Source: JAICYJ01 sp963737445 (GTDB lineage Bacteria > Actinomycetota > Thermoleophilia > Gaiellales > JAICJC01). Taken from it: 64,000 nucleotides of DNA. Under the pieces are notes generated by a model. It had not been told where the DNA came from. It was given only the letters and a program-made list of their open reading frames with translations, and searched no databases. This document shows, piece by piece, positions 1-8,502 of this stretch. Position 1 is the first letter of the stretch. Each line of letters starts with the position of its first letter. The position numbers and the translations under genes were made by a program. The stretch is taken from contig CAVTSO010000009.1 of the NCBI GenBank assembly GCA_963737445.1, forward strand, positions 558,001-622,000, in the 5' to 3' direction.

Positions 1-40
1 GCCCGAGCCGCATGCTGCGAAGGTCAATCATGGAGACATA

Positions 41-243
41 GAGATGATCGATCGGTATCTCTCGCGAGCCTGGCCGCTGCAAGAGGTTCGAGGTTGGACG
101 AGGCCTGGGTGGCTACGGCTGCGAACCATCGCCTCGCGGCGTCCTCGGTCGCGCCAATATTCCCGATATTGACGCTCCCTCGATCCTTGCGAGGCTCGGT
201 TCTCGCCGTCCGGCACATCACGAAGATACCGATCGATCATCTC
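41..243. repeat. Inverted-repeat, hairpin-rich intergenic element (copy 1)
   Basis: The 20 bases at 41-60 are the exact reverse complement of 224-243, so the element has perfect 20-bp terminal inverted repeats about 200 bp apart. Read on the minus strand it aligns with the element at 39418-39680: both begin with GAGATGA, continue into TATCTTCGTGATGT, share GCGAGAACCGAG followed by CTCGC, share GGTTCGCAGCC, and end with GCAGCGGCCAG. The right end touches the stop codon of the gene at 243-734. No transposase is present; a MITE or REP-like element is the best description. The short ORFs inside it are not supported as genes. Confidence 0.7.
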
Positions 244-734
244 TAACCCGACGTGTCGAAGCCGGCCGTCCCCGGCCCCGTGCCCTCGCCGTCGCGCGAC
301 GCCAGCTGCTCGCGCCCGCGCTGCACTGCCGCCAGGAACTTGCCCAGGTTGACCTCGAGGTTCTCGAGGATGCCGTCGGCGTAGTCCTCGGCGCCGAGGC
401 GGGTCTCGCGCTCCTTGGCGCGGGCCTGCTCCACCAGCTCGTGGGCCTGGCGCTCGGCCAGCTTCACGACCTCCTGCTGCGACGCCTCGCGCTGCGCCTG
501 GTCGCGGGCCTCGCCGATCAGGCGCTCGGCCTCGCGCTTGGCCTCGGCCAGCATCTCCTGCCGCTCCTTCACGATCCAGCGCGCCTGCTTGATCTCCTCG
601 GGGATCGTCGAGCGCATCTGATCGATGATCTCGAACAGCTCCTCGCGGTCGATCCGGACCTGGTCGGTCATCGGCACGTTCTTCGCGGTTGCCACGAGCT
701 CATCAAGTTTGTCGATCAGAACCAATACGTCCAA
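243..734 (-). CDS. SepIVA/DivIVA-like coiled-coil protein
   Basis: A 163-residue protein that is almost entirely charged helix, rich in Glu, Arg, Ala and Gln from about residue 45 to 145, as expected of a coiled coil. Proteins of this type sit next to coaD and rsmD in actinobacteria and resemble mycobacterial SepIVA, a septation factor with a DivIVA-like fold. The start is TTG at 734; an AGGAG Shine-Dalgarno sequence about eight bases upstream supports it. It lies 20 bases behind coaD on the same strand and is probably cotranscribed. The role in division is inferred from family and neighbours. The stop codon abuts the inverted-repeat element at 41-243. Confidence 0.75.
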   Translation of the reverse strand: MDVLVLIDKLDELVATAKNVPMTDQVRIDREELFEIIDQMRSTIPEEIKQARWIVKERQEMLAEAKREAERLIGEARDQAQREASQQEVVKLAERQAHELVEQARAKERETRLGAEDYADGILENLEVNLGKFLAAVQRGREQLASRDGEGTGPGTAGFDTSG

Positions 735-754
735 CGGTCTCTCCTCACAACGGG

Positions 755-1252
755 TCAGGTGTCCCCCGCCGCGTGCATCTCTGCGAGGCGGCGAGCGACC
801 TGCTCGGGTACGTACTCTGCCACGGGGCCGCCGAACGAGGCGATCTCACGCACACCCCGTGACGACAGGAAACTGTACTTGGGCGAGCTCATCATGTAGA
901 GCGTTTCGATCTCGGGGCCCAGTCCGCGGTTGAGGTGGTTCATCTGGAACTCCCACTCGAAATCGCTGACGGCGCGCAGGCCTTTCACGATCACACGGGC
1001 ACCATGCTCGCGCGCGAAATCAACCACCAGCGTCGCGAAACCGACCACCGACACGTTGTCGCGGCCGCCCAGCGACTGCTCGATGAAACCGATCCGCTCC
1101 TCCAGCGAGAACATCGTCTGCTTGTGCCGCGGCGCCCGCACGACGCCCACCACCACCCGGTCGAACACCTCCGCCGCGCGCTCGATGATGTCGAGGTGGC
1201 CGGCGGTGACCGGGTCGTAGGTGCCGGGGCAGACGGCCACCCGCTCAGTCAT
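755..1252 (-). CDS. coaD: Phosphopantetheine adenylyltransferase
   Basis: CoaD transfers AMP from ATP to 4'-phosphopantetheine, the penultimate step of coenzyme A synthesis in the cytosol. The 165-residue length is typical. The nucleotidyltransferase motif PGTYDPVTAGH lies at residues 9-19 and a C-terminal SSRGVREIASFGG segment matches the ISSTxVRE-type motif of the family. Its start overlaps the end of rsmD by eight bases, an arrangement common in actinobacteria and many other bacteria, so the two are very likely translated from one mRNA. Confidence 0.95.
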   Translation of the reverse strand: MTERVAVCPGTYDPVTAGHLDIIERAAEVFDRVVVGVVRAPRHKQTMFSLEERIGFIEQSLGGRDNVSVVGFATLVVDFAREHGARVIVKGLRAVSDFEWEFQMNHLNRGLGPEIETLYMMSSPKYSFLSSRGVREIASFGGPVAEYVPEQVARRLAEMHAAGDT

Positions 1253-1787
1253 GCAGGTACACCGTCAGCCGGGAGCCGCCCTGCACGCGGGTCGTGTCCA
1301 GCCGGAGCGGCAGCTCCAGCGGCTGCTGAGATGTCGGACTCTCGATCACGGCAATCCCTCCGGGAACCAGCAGATGCGGCAGATGCAGGGAAAAGTCCTC
1401 TTGCAAGGCGGTCAGCATCCTATAAGGCGGGTCGAGCATGATCAACTCATAGCCGGTGCCGGCGCGGGCGTCGGCCGCCAGCCTGCGGCGGGCGTCCTGG
1501 CGGCGCACGACCGCCCGGTCGCCGTACCCGAGGCGCTGCACGTTCGCCCGCAGCGCGCGCAGGGCGGGTGCGGCCGTCTCGCAGAAGTCGGCCCGGGCGG
1601 CGCCGCGCGAGAGCGCCTCCAGCCCGAGCGCCCCGCTGCCGGCGAACGGGTCCAGCACCCGCAGCCCTGACACGTCGCCCAGGATCGAAAACAGCGACTC
1701 GCGCAGCCGATCGGACGTGGGCCGTGTGCCCTGCCCGGCCGGGGCGTCGAGGCGCATGCCCTTGCGCTCGCCGGCCACGATCCTCAT
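1245..1787 (-). CDS. rsmD: 16S rRNA (guanine-966-N2) methyltransferase
   Basis: RsmD methylates G966 of 16S rRNA using S-adenosylmethionine. The protein has 180 residues. It begins with MRIVAGERKGMRL, the usual RsmD opening, followed by the SAM-binding segment VLDPFAGSGALGLEAL and the catalytic LDPPYRM motif (the NPPY-type motif of N-methyltransferases). It lies between recG, whose stop it overlaps by four bases, and coaD, which it overlaps by eight. Confidence 0.95.
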   Translation of the reverse strand: MRIVAGERKGMRLDAPAGQGTRPTSDRLRESLFSILGDVSGLRVLDPFAGSGALGLEALSRGAARADFCETAAPALRALRANVQRLGYGDRAVVRRQDARRRLAADARAGTGYELIMLDPPYRMLTALQEDFSLHLPHLLVPGGIAVIESPTSQQPLELPLRLDTTRVQGGSRLTVYLHD

Positions 1788-3928
1788 GCGCGCGTCAGCC
1801 AGTCGACCTCGTCGCCGAACATGCGGCGCGCCTCGATCGCCATCAGCTGAGCCTCCGCCGACTCCAGGCCGGGATCGGCGTCCAGGAACGCCTGCGCCTC
1901 GCGCCGCGCCTGCTGTGCCAAACGACGGTGCCGCGACAGGCGGGCGTGCCGCAGGTCGGGGATGCCGCTCTGGCGCGCGGCCAGCAGGCTGCCCTCGCCG
2001 CGCAGCTCGAGATCGACCTCGGCAAGCTCGAACCCGTCGCTGGTGCGCACCATCGCCTGCAGCCGGGTGGCGGAGTCGTCACTCTGAGGGTCGGCCAAGA
2101 GGATGCAAAAGCTCTCGTGCCCGCCGCGGCCGACCCGCCCGCGCAGCTGGTGCAGCTGCGCCAGCCCGAACCGGTCGGCCTCCTCGATCACCATGATCAC
2201 GGCGTTGGGCACGTCGACGCCCACCTCGATCACCGTGGTCGCGACCAGCACGGACAGCTCGCCCGACCGGAACCGCTCCATCACCGAGCGCCGCTCCGCC
2301 GTCGGCATCTGGCCGTGCATCACCCCCACCGAGTGGCCGCGCAGCTCGCCTTTCTGCAGCCGCTCGGCCTCGCTCTCTGCCGCAGTCGCCTGTGCGGCCG
2401 GCGACTCGGTCACCAGCGGGCAGACCACGTAGGCCTGGCGGCCCTCGTCCAGCAGCCTGCGCATGCGCGCGAACACCTCGTCACGGCGGGCGCGCGGCAC
2501 CAGCCGCGTGACCACCGGCTTGCGGCCCGGCGGCAGCTCGTCCAGCACCGACACGTCGAGGTCGCCGTACACGGTCAGCGCCAGCGTCCGCGGTATCGGG
2601 GTGGCCGTCATGTGCAGCACGTGGGGAGCATGGCCGGAGTCGCGCGCCTTGGCCTCGAGCGCGCGGCGCTGCTCTACGCCGAACCGGTGCTGCTCGTCCA
2701 CCACCGCCACCTCTAGCCGGCCGAACACGACCGCGTCCTGGATCAGCGCGTGCGTGCCCACCACCACCTGCGGCTCGCCGGACTCGATCACGCCCAGGGC
2801 GGCGCGCCGCTCGCGCGCCGGCATCCCCTGTACCAGCGGCGTCACCCGCACGCCCAGCGGCTCGCACAGCGCCGTCACGCCCAGCAGGTGCTGTGTGGCG
2901 AGCGTCTCGGTGGGCGCCATCATCGCTCCCTGGCCGTCCCGCTCGACGGCCCGCAGCAGCGCGTGCACAGCCACCAGCGTCTTCCCCGAGCCGACATCGC
3001 CCTGCAGCAGCCGCTGCATGGGCACGCTGCGATCGAGGTCGCCGTCGATCTCGGCCATGGCCCGGTCCTGTGCCGCCGTGGGCGTGAACGGCAGCGACGC
3101 GCGGAAGCGATCCATCATCTCGCCCGGACGTCCCAGCGCACGGGCGATGGTCGTGCGCTCCAGTGCCCGGCGGTGGCTGATCAGCCCGGCCTGCAGCAGG
3201 AACAGCTCCTCGAACGCGAGCCGCTGCTCGGCCGTGCGGGCCTGATCGAGCGTGTCCGGGCGGTGCGCCGCCAGCAGCGCGTCGCGGCGCAGCGGCAGGC
3301 CGCGGCGCGAGCGCAGCGCCGAGGGCAGCGAGTCGGGGGCATCGCCGACGTGGCCCAGCTGGGCCGTGACCAGGTCGCCGATGCGGCGGCTCGTCAGCTT
3401 TTCGCTTGAGTGGTAGACGGGCACCAGCCCGGAGGTGTGGGTGAGGCTCTCGTCGTCGCCCAGCAGCTCGTGTCGGCGCACTGCGATCTCGGCGCCGACC
3501 GTGCCCCGCCGCTCGCCCCGCACCGACAGCCGCATCCCCGGCTGCAGCTGCTTGGCCAGGTAGCGCTGGTTGAACCAGACCAGCACGCCGGGCCCCGACT
3601 CATCCCGCACGCGCGCCTCGACGATCACCAGGTTGCGGCGCCTGGTGGGCCTGACGCGCACGCCCTCGACCGTCACCAGCAGCGTCGCCTCCTCGCCGAT
3701 CGGCAAGTTGGCCAGCAGGCCGTGCTCGCGGAAGTCGTCGTGGCGGAACGGCACCGCCTCCAGCAGGTCGCCAACGTTCAGCACGGGCCGCGGCCGCAGC
3801 GCCGCCAGCAGGTCGCGCGTGCGCTTGTCCCCCACCGCCGGAGCCAGCAGGTGCGAAGGGCGCGGCGCCGTCTTCGGCTCCGTGAATGCCGGCTCGGCCT
3901 CGATGCCGGCGAATACGCGCACGCTCAC
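1784..3928 (-). CDS. recG: ATP-dependent DNA helicase RecG
   Basis: RecG is a superfamily 2 helicase that remodels stalled replication forks and Holliday junctions. The 714-residue ORF has an N-terminal wedge/OB region (about residues 60-160), Walker A GDVGSGKT (about 315), a DEQH box, MTATPIPRTLAL, and the C-terminal QLRGRVGRGG motif VI. The start is GTG at 3928, forming a GTGA overlap with the stop of the upstream fusion gene. RecG directly after a FakA/YloV-type gene and before rsmD-coaD is a widespread gene order. Confidence 0.95.
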   Translation of the reverse strand: MSVRVFAGIEAEPAFTEPKTAPRPSHLLAPAVGDKRTRDLLAALRPRPVLNVGDLLEAVPFRHDDFREHGLLANLPIGEEATLLVTVEGVRVRPTRRRNLVIVEARVRDESGPGVLVWFNQRYLAKQLQPGMRLSVRGERRGTVGAEIAVRRHELLGDDESLTHTSGLVPVYHSSEKLTSRRIGDLVTAQLGHVGDAPDSLPSALRSRRGLPLRRDALLAAHRPDTLDQARTAEQRLAFEELFLLQAGLISHRRALERTTIARALGRPGEMMDRFRASLPFTPTAAQDRAMAEIDGDLDRSVPMQRLLQGDVGSGKTLVAVHALLRAVERDGQGAMMAPTETLATQHLLGVTALCEPLGVRVTPLVQGMPARERRAALGVIESGEPQVVVGTHALIQDAVVFGRLEVAVVDEQHRFGVEQRRALEAKARDSGHAPHVLHMTATPIPRTLALTVYGDLDVSVLDELPPGRKPVVTRLVPRARRDEVFARMRRLLDEGRQAYVVCPLVTESPAAQATAAESEAERLQKGELRGHSVGVMHGQMPTAERRSVMERFRSGELSVLVATTVIEVGVDVPNAVIMVIEEADRFGLAQLHQLRGRVGRGGHESFCILLADPQSDDSATRLQAMVRTSDGFELAEVDLELRGEGSLLAARQSGIPDLRHARLSRHRRLAQQARREAQAFLDADPGLESAEAQLMAIEARRMFGDEVDWLTRA

Positions 3929-6390
3929 GGCTCGGACAGCACCGCCAGCCCCAGCGTGCCGGGCCCGCCGTGCGTGCCGACAACCGCGCCCAGCTCACCG
4001 ACGTGGTCGATCACCGCGTGCGGGACGGCCCGCCGCGCCATCTCCACCAGCTGCTCGGCCGCCTCCGGCGCCTCCGCATGCACCACCGCCACGTGCACGG
4101 AGCCGGGACCCGCGTGTTCGATCAGGAACCGCTCGAACTCGGCACGCGCACGCCGCGCGCCGCGCACCTTGCGCAGCGGTTCCACCTCGCCGTGGCGCAG
4201 CGTCAGGATCGGCCGCACGCCCAGCATGCCGCCGACCATCGCCTGAGCGCGGCCGATCCGCCCGCCCCGCTGCAGGTACTCGAGCGTGTCCACCGAGAAC
4301 ACGACGTGGAGCCGCTCGCGGGCGGCCTGGAACCATGTCACCGGCTCATTCTCAGGCAGGCCCCGGACGAGCCTGCGCTGCAGCGCTTCCGCCAGCACCA
4401 GCGTGCCCAGCGAGGCCGACCCGGTCTCGAGCACGGTGATCCGCAGGCCACCGGGATCCACCGCGCGGGCGGCGAGCTCGGCCGTCTGGGAGCTCGCCGA
4501 GAGCCGGCTCGAGATCGGAAGCACCAGCACCCGCCGGTATCTCGCGAGCGCCTCGAAGGCCTCCTGCCACTCGCCCGGCGACGGCGCGGCTGTTCGCGGC
4601 GGCTGCCGTGCAACGCGCAGCCGGCGGTAGAACTCCGCGGCATCGATGTCGACGTAGTCCTGGAACGTCTCGTCGCCGAAGTTGACCGTCAGCGGCACCA
4701 TCGACCAGTTGGCGTGCCGGCTGCCGGGATCGGCAAGGTCGGCCGTCGAATCGAGCACGATCGCGGTGTTCTCGTCCGTCAGCAGCCCCGCTCCCGGCGT
4801 CGCGCAGGCAAACAGCGGGTACGCCGCAACGCCGCCTTCGACGGTGCGGACAGCCGGACCGTCGCCGTCACCGGCGAGCTCGTCGATGGCCGCCCCCAGG
4901 CCCGTCTCTGCGGCCGTGAGGACGGTCAGCTCGGCGGCTCCCTGGGCGAGGTCGCGCAGGACCGCCGCGGCCGCCGACGCAGCGTCGTCGTGTGACGACT
5001 GCAGTCGGCCCCCGACCAGCGCCAGGTACTGCCCGGTGGTGACGGCGACGCCGTCCATCCGGGCGTCGCGGACGGCCGCGGCCACCTCACCGCAGCGAAG
5101 CGTCCCGTTCAACTGCGCGAGGGTGCCGGCGTTCTCGGCCAGCGCCCGGTCGGGATCGAACCGTGCGGCCAGCACCAGGCCGGCAGCCGGGGACAGCGAC
5201 GGCACCACCGCAGCCGGCCGACCGGCCAGCGCAGCCGCGTTTTCGGCCGCGAGCACCACGTTGCGGTTGTTGGGCAGCACCAGCACGCCCTCGCCACCGG
5301 ACGCTGCGATCGCATCGGCGATCTCCCCCGCGCTGGGATTGGCCGACTGCCCTCCCGCCACCAGCTCGACGGCGGGCGCCGCGGCGCGGTAGGCGGCCGC
5401 GACGCCGTCGCCGTCGGCGACCGCCACCAGTCCGCAGGCGGCCGGCCGGGCCGCCTGGCCCTCCAGCAGCCGCAGCGTCCGGTCGCGCACCTGTACCCGC
5501 ATGTCGGCGACCTCGACGTCGGCCACCGCGCCGGCGCCCACGCCCAGCGAGATGGCGGCGCCGGGGTCGTCGGTGTGCAGGTGCACCTTCAGGATGGGCG
5601 GCTCGCCGACCACCAGCAGCGAGTCGCCCAGCGGTTCCAGCAGCGACTCCAGCAGCTCGCGGTCGACGCCCTCGTCCTCCACCAGGAAGCTGGTGCAGTA
5701 GCGATAACGCGAGGGCTGCAGATGGATCGAGTCGAGACCGGGCGGCGGCGCCGCGGCCAGCGCGCCCGCGGCAACAGGCGCCCGGCGCTGCATGCCCGCG
5801 ACCGCGCCCCTCACGTACTCGACCAGCCCGGCGGCGCCGGCGTCGACGACGCGTGCCTGGCGCAGCACCGGCAGCATCTCCTGGGTGTGCGCCACCGCGT
5901 CGTCGCCCGCCTCCAGCACCGCCGCCAGCAGGTCGTCAAGGGTCGCGTCGGCGGGCTCCGCCTCGGCCCGCTCCGCCATCGCCCGGATCGCCGTCAGCAT
6001 CGTCCCCTCGACCGGCTGGCGGACGGCGCCGTAGGCGGCATCGCTGGCCGCGCGCAGCGCCCGCGCCACCGTGCCCGTGTCCACCGGCCCCTCACCCGCC
6101 CCCAGCGCCTCGGCGAAGCCGCGCACGATCTGCGACAGGATCACGCCGCTGTTGCCGCGGGCGCCCATCAGCGCGGCGCGGGTGGCGGCATGGGCGATCG
6201 TGGGCCGGTCGGCATCCGGCGGCAGCTGCTCCAGGCCCTGCGTGAGCCGCGTCACCGTGTCCGCCAGGTTGCTGCCGGTGTCGCCGTCCGGTACCGGGTA
6301 GACGTTCAGGTCGTTGATCCGCTGCCGATGCACCTGCAGCGCTCCCTGCCCACCCCGCGCCAGCGCCAGCGCCCGCTCGAGCGGCGTCAT
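3925..6390 (-). CDS. FakA-FakB type fusion (DAK2/YloV + DegV)
   Basis: An 821-residue protein joining two families that are usually separate. Residues 1-200 form a DAK2/DhaL kinase domain with NDLNVYPVPDGDTGSNL near residues 26-42, which carries the Mg-ATP-binding aspartates. The middle (to about 530) resembles the C-terminal part of YloV/FakA. Residues 541-821 are a DegV domain starting VLDSTADL and containing LEYLQRGGRIG. In Firmicutes FakA phosphorylates fatty acids held by FakB (DegV), so a fatty-acid kinase joined to its carrier is the inferred function. The ATG at 6390 is chosen because it overlaps the Asp23 stop as ATGA and begins the domain. The open frame runs further upstream only as an antisense shadow of rpmB and the Asp23 gene. 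Confidence 0.88.
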   Translation of the reverse strand: MTPLERALALARGGQGALQVHRQRINDLNVYPVPDGDTGSNLADTVTRLTQGLEQLPPDADRPTIAHAATRAALMGARGNSGVILSQIVRGFAEALGAGEGPVDTGTVARALRAASDAAYGAVRQPVEGTMLTAIRAMAERAEAEPADATLDDLLAAVLEAGDDAVAHTQEMLPVLRQARVVDAGAAGLVEYVRGAVAGMQRRAPVAAGALAAAPPPGLDSIHLQPSRYRYCTSFLVEDEGVDRELLESLLEPLGDSLLVVGEPPILKVHLHTDDPGAAISLGVGAGAVADVEVADMRVQVRDRTLRLLEGQAARPAACGLVAVADGDGVAAAYRAAAPAVELVAGGQSANPSAGEIADAIAASGGEGVLVLPNNRNVVLAAENAAALAGRPAAVVPSLSPAAGLVLAARFDPDRALAENAGTLAQLNGTLRCGEVAAAVRDARMDGVAVTTGQYLALVGGRLQSSHDDAASAAAAVLRDLAQGAAELTVLTAAETGLGAAIDELAGDGDGPAVRTVEGGVAAYPLFACATPGAGLLTDENTAIVLDSTADLADPGSRHANWSMVPLTVNFGDETFQDYVDIDAAEFYRRLRVARQPPRTAAPSPGEWQEAFEALARYRRVLVLPISSRLSASSQTAELAARAVDPGGLRITVLETGSASLGTLVLAEALQRRLVRGLPENEPVTWFQAARERLHVVFSVDTLEYLQRGGRIGRAQAMVGGMLGVRPILTLRHGEVEPLRKVRGARRARAEFERFLIEHAGPGSVHVAVVHAEAPEAAEQLVEMARRAVPHAVIDHVGELGAVVGTHGGPGTLGLAVLSEP

Positions 6391-6764
6391 GTTGTGCGCT
6401 TCACACCCTGTATGTGGATCTGCAGCGTGTCCACCTCGATCCCGGTCAGCTTCTCGACCGTGTACTTCACCCGCGATCGCACGCTGGTGGCAACCTCGGC
6501 CAGGTTGAGACCGTACTCGACCACGACGTAGAGGTCGATCGCCAGCCGGTCGCCCTCGCGGCGCACGCCCACGCCCTGGGTGATCCGCTCCCGCGACAGC
6601 AGCCGGGCCACGCCCTGGCTGAGGCTGGTCGCGGCCATGCCGACGACGCCGTAGCACTCCAGCACCGTCAGCCCCACGATCTGGGCGATCACCTCGCTGG
6701 GGATGATCAGTTCGCCCGCCACCTTGCCCGGCGCGGGAACGGCGGTCAGCTGTGCCCGGTGCAT
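6387..6764 (-). CDS. Asp23/Gls24 family envelope stress response protein
   Basis: A 125-residue protein of the Asp23/Gls24 (YloU) family: GKVAGELIIPSEVIAQIVGL near the start, then a conserved LYVVVEYGLNLAEVATSVR segment. The family has been linked to the envelope and, as YloU, is the usual upstream partner of YloV/FakA; here the stop overlaps the fusion gene's ATG. It is transcribed divergently from rpmB, another widespread arrangement. The biochemical function of the family is not established. Confidence 0.88.
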   Translation of the reverse strand: MHRAQLTAVPAPGKVAGELIIPSEVIAQIVGLTVLECYGVVGMAATSLSQGVARLLSRERITQGVGVRREGDRLAIDLYVVVEYGLNLAEVATSVRSRVKYTVEKLTGIEVDTLQIHIQGVKRTT

Positions 6765-6803
6765 CGTCCGTATGACGTGCCGTCCCCCGGGCAGGTTGCG
6801 GGC

Positions 6804-6809
6804 TATACT
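6804..6809 (+). promoter_or_regulatory. Candidate -10 box for rpmB
   Basis: TATACT at 6804-6809 lies in the divergent gap between the Asp23 gene and rpmB. No good -35 is seen at 17-18 bases. It leaves a leader of about 25 bases with a GGAAAGGA ribosome binding site at 6825-6832 before the GTG start. Confidence 0.4.
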
Positions 6810-6841
6810 GCCGCGGTTCCGTCCGGAAAGGATCGTGTTTA

Positions 6842-7033
6842 GTGTCCCGAGTCTGCGTGATCTGTGCCAAGAAGCCCGGTTTCGGCAACAACCGGAGCCA
6901 CTCCATGGTCGCCACCAAGCGGCGCTTCGAGCCCAACCTGCAGCGGATCCGGATCCTGCTCGACGGTTCGCCGACCCGTGCCTACGTCTGCACGCGCTGC
7001 CTCAAGAGCGGCCGGGTCACCAAGGCCGTCTAG
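6842..7033 (+). CDS. rpmB: 50S ribosomal protein bL28, zinc-binding form
   Basis: A 63-residue bL28 starting SRVCVICAKKPGFGNNRSHS, with ATKRRFEPNLQRI in the middle. The pairs CVIC near the N terminus and CTRC near residues 50-53 form the four-cysteine zinc ribbon of C+ type paralogues. The start is GTG at 6842 with GGAAAGGA about ten bases upstream. The gene stands alone, divergent from the Asp23/FakA group, a conserved bacterial neighbourhood. Confidence 0.95.
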   Translation: MSRVCVICAKKPGFGNNRSHSMVATKRRFEPNLQRIRILLDGSPTRAYVCTRCLKSGRVTKAV

Positions 7034-7061
7034 CGGCAGCGCACAGGCAAGGAGGCCCTCC

Positions 7062-7982
7062 GTGAGGCTCGACGGCATCCACCACGTCACGTGCATCACC
7101 GCCGACGCACCACGCAACGTCGATTTCTACACGCGGGTGCTGGGCCTGAGGATGGTCAAAAAGACGGTCAACCAGGACGACCCGACCGTCTACCACCTGT
7201 TCTACGCGGACGAGCGCGGCAGCGCGGGCTCGGACATCACCTTCTTCGAGTATCCGGGCGCGCGCGCCGGCCGGGCCGGCCGCGGGATGGTCAGCTCGAT
7301 CGCGTGGCGGGTCGGGTCGCAGCCGGCGCTGGACTTCTGGGAGCAGCGGCTCGGTGACGAGGGCGCGGCGCCCACGCGCAGTGAGGGCGGCCTGCGCTTC
7401 GACGATCCCGAGGGGCTGGGCCTCGAGCTGGAGCTGTTCACCGGCGCAGACGCGCCGCTGGTGGCCGAGCACCCGGACATCCCGCGCGAGCAGGCGCTGC
7501 AGGGCTTCGGCGGCGTGCGCATGTACTCCTCCGACATGGAGCGCGGGCGCGAGCTGCTCGAGCAGACGCTCGGCTTCGAGCCGCGCGGCGACTCCCGCTG
7601 GGAGGTGCAGGGGGAGCACCGCGGAGCGTTCTACGAGCGGCTGCCCGCTCCCGACGAGCCGGGCATCCCCGGCGCCGGAACGGTGCACCACGTGGCCTGG
7701 GCGTCGAGCATGGCCGAGCACGAGGACTGGCAGCGCAAGGTGGCGGCCGACGGCTACCACCCCACGCCGGTGATCGACCGCTTCTACTTCAAGTCGATCT
7801 ACTTCCGCGAGCCGGCCGGCGTGCTGTTCGAGATCGCGACGCTGGGCCCGGGCTTCGCGACCGATGAGCCGATCGAGCACCTGGGCGAGCGCCTGTCGCT
7901 ACCGCCCGACTTCGAACACCTGCGCGATCAGCTGGACGGCGTGCTGACGCCGCTTCCGGACGCGCGCGCCGGCCGGGTCTAG
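7062..7982 (+). CDS. VOC-family protein (glyoxalase / ring-cleaving dioxygenase type)
   Basis: A 306-residue protein with two vicinal-oxygen-chelate modules. The first opens with RLDGIHHVTCITADAPRNVDFY and the second follows FGGVRMYSSD and contains GTVHHVAWASS. It is close to the MhqO/PcpA-like group annotated as ring-cleaving dioxygenases. Metal ligands expected from the fold are the His in GIHHVT, the His in VHHVAW, and the Glu in GVLFEIAT near residue 260. The start is GTG at 7062, chosen for the AGGAGG site six bases upstream. The substrate cannot be read from the sequence. It follows rpmB by 28 bases. Confidence 0.8.
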   Translation: MRLDGIHHVTCITADAPRNVDFYTRVLGLRMVKKTVNQDDPTVYHLFYADERGSAGSDITFFEYPGARAGRAGRGMVSSIAWRVGSQPALDFWEQRLGDEGAAPTRSEGGLRFDDPEGLGLELELFTGADAPLVAEHPDIPREQALQGFGGVRMYSSDMERGRELLEQTLGFEPRGDSRWEVQGEHRGAFYERLPAPDEPGIPGAGTVHHVAWASSMAEHEDWQRKVAADGYHPTPVIDRFYFKSIYFREPAGVLFEIATLGPGFATDEPIEHLGERLSLPPDFEHLRDQLDGVLTPLPDARAGRV

Positions 7983-7989
7983 CTCCCCG

Positions 7990-8502
7990 TTATCCGCGCC
8001 GCGGCAGCGTGCGCATCAGCTCGGCCATCTCGACCGCGGCGTCCGCCGCCTCGCTGCCCTTGTTTCCGTGCGCGCCGCCGGAACGGGCCTCGGCCTGCTC
8101 GAGCGTGTTGGCCGTGACCACGCCGAAGGCGACCGGCACGCCGGTGGCCGCGGCCGCATCGGTGATGCCGCGGGCGGCCTCGGCGCAGACGTAGTCGAAG
8201 TGCGGGGTCTCGCCGCGGATCACGCAGCCCAGCGCGATCACCGCGTGGTGCCCGCCGGCCTCGGCCAGCCGCCGGCAGGCCATCGGCAGCTCCCAGGCGC
8301 CGGGCACCAGCAGCACGGTGATCCGCTCGCGCACGATGCCGCGGCTCTCGAGCTCGGCCACGGCGCCGTCCAGCAGCTTCTGCACGATGTCGGCGTTGAA
8401 CCGCGACGCCACGATCGCGATGACGAGCTCGGACTGCGGCCGCCCCGCGATCCAGTTGCACCCGTCCGGCACCACGATGGTGCCGACCCCGAACTCGCTC
8501 AC
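7990..8502 (-). CDS. ribH: 6,7-dimethyl-8-ribityllumazine synthase
   Basis: RibH condenses 5-amino-6-ribitylaminouracil with 3,4-dihydroxybutanone 4-phosphate to give lumazine, the precursor of riboflavin. The 170-residue protein shows ASRFN, the phosphate-binding LVPGAWELP, GCVIRGETPHFDYV with the conserved histidine, and FGVVTANTLEQAEARSGG. It is the last gene of the rpe-ribD-ribE-ribBA-ribH string, and its GTG start overlaps the ribBA stop as GTGA. Unlike its neighbours it is intact. Confidence 0.95.
   Translation of the reverse strand: MSEFGVGTIVVPDGCNWIAGRPQSELVIAIVASRFNADIVQKLLDGAVAELESRGIVRERITVLLVPGAWELPMACRRLAEAGGHHAVIALGCVIRGETPHFDYVCAEAARGITDAAAATGVPVAFGVVTANTLEQAEARSGGAHGNKGSEAADAAVEMAELMRTLPRRG

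Noticed and set aside
24..240. Small ORFs of 65 and 70 codons, one opening MIDRYLRDV, and a similar MTDRYLRDV opening in copy 2
   Set aside because: They lie inside the inverted-repeat elements. The shared opening follows from the terminal repeat itself, and the frames diverge after it, so coding is not supported.
41..243. Insertion sequence remnant with transposase
   Set aside because: No transposase-like reading frame is present and the element is too short.
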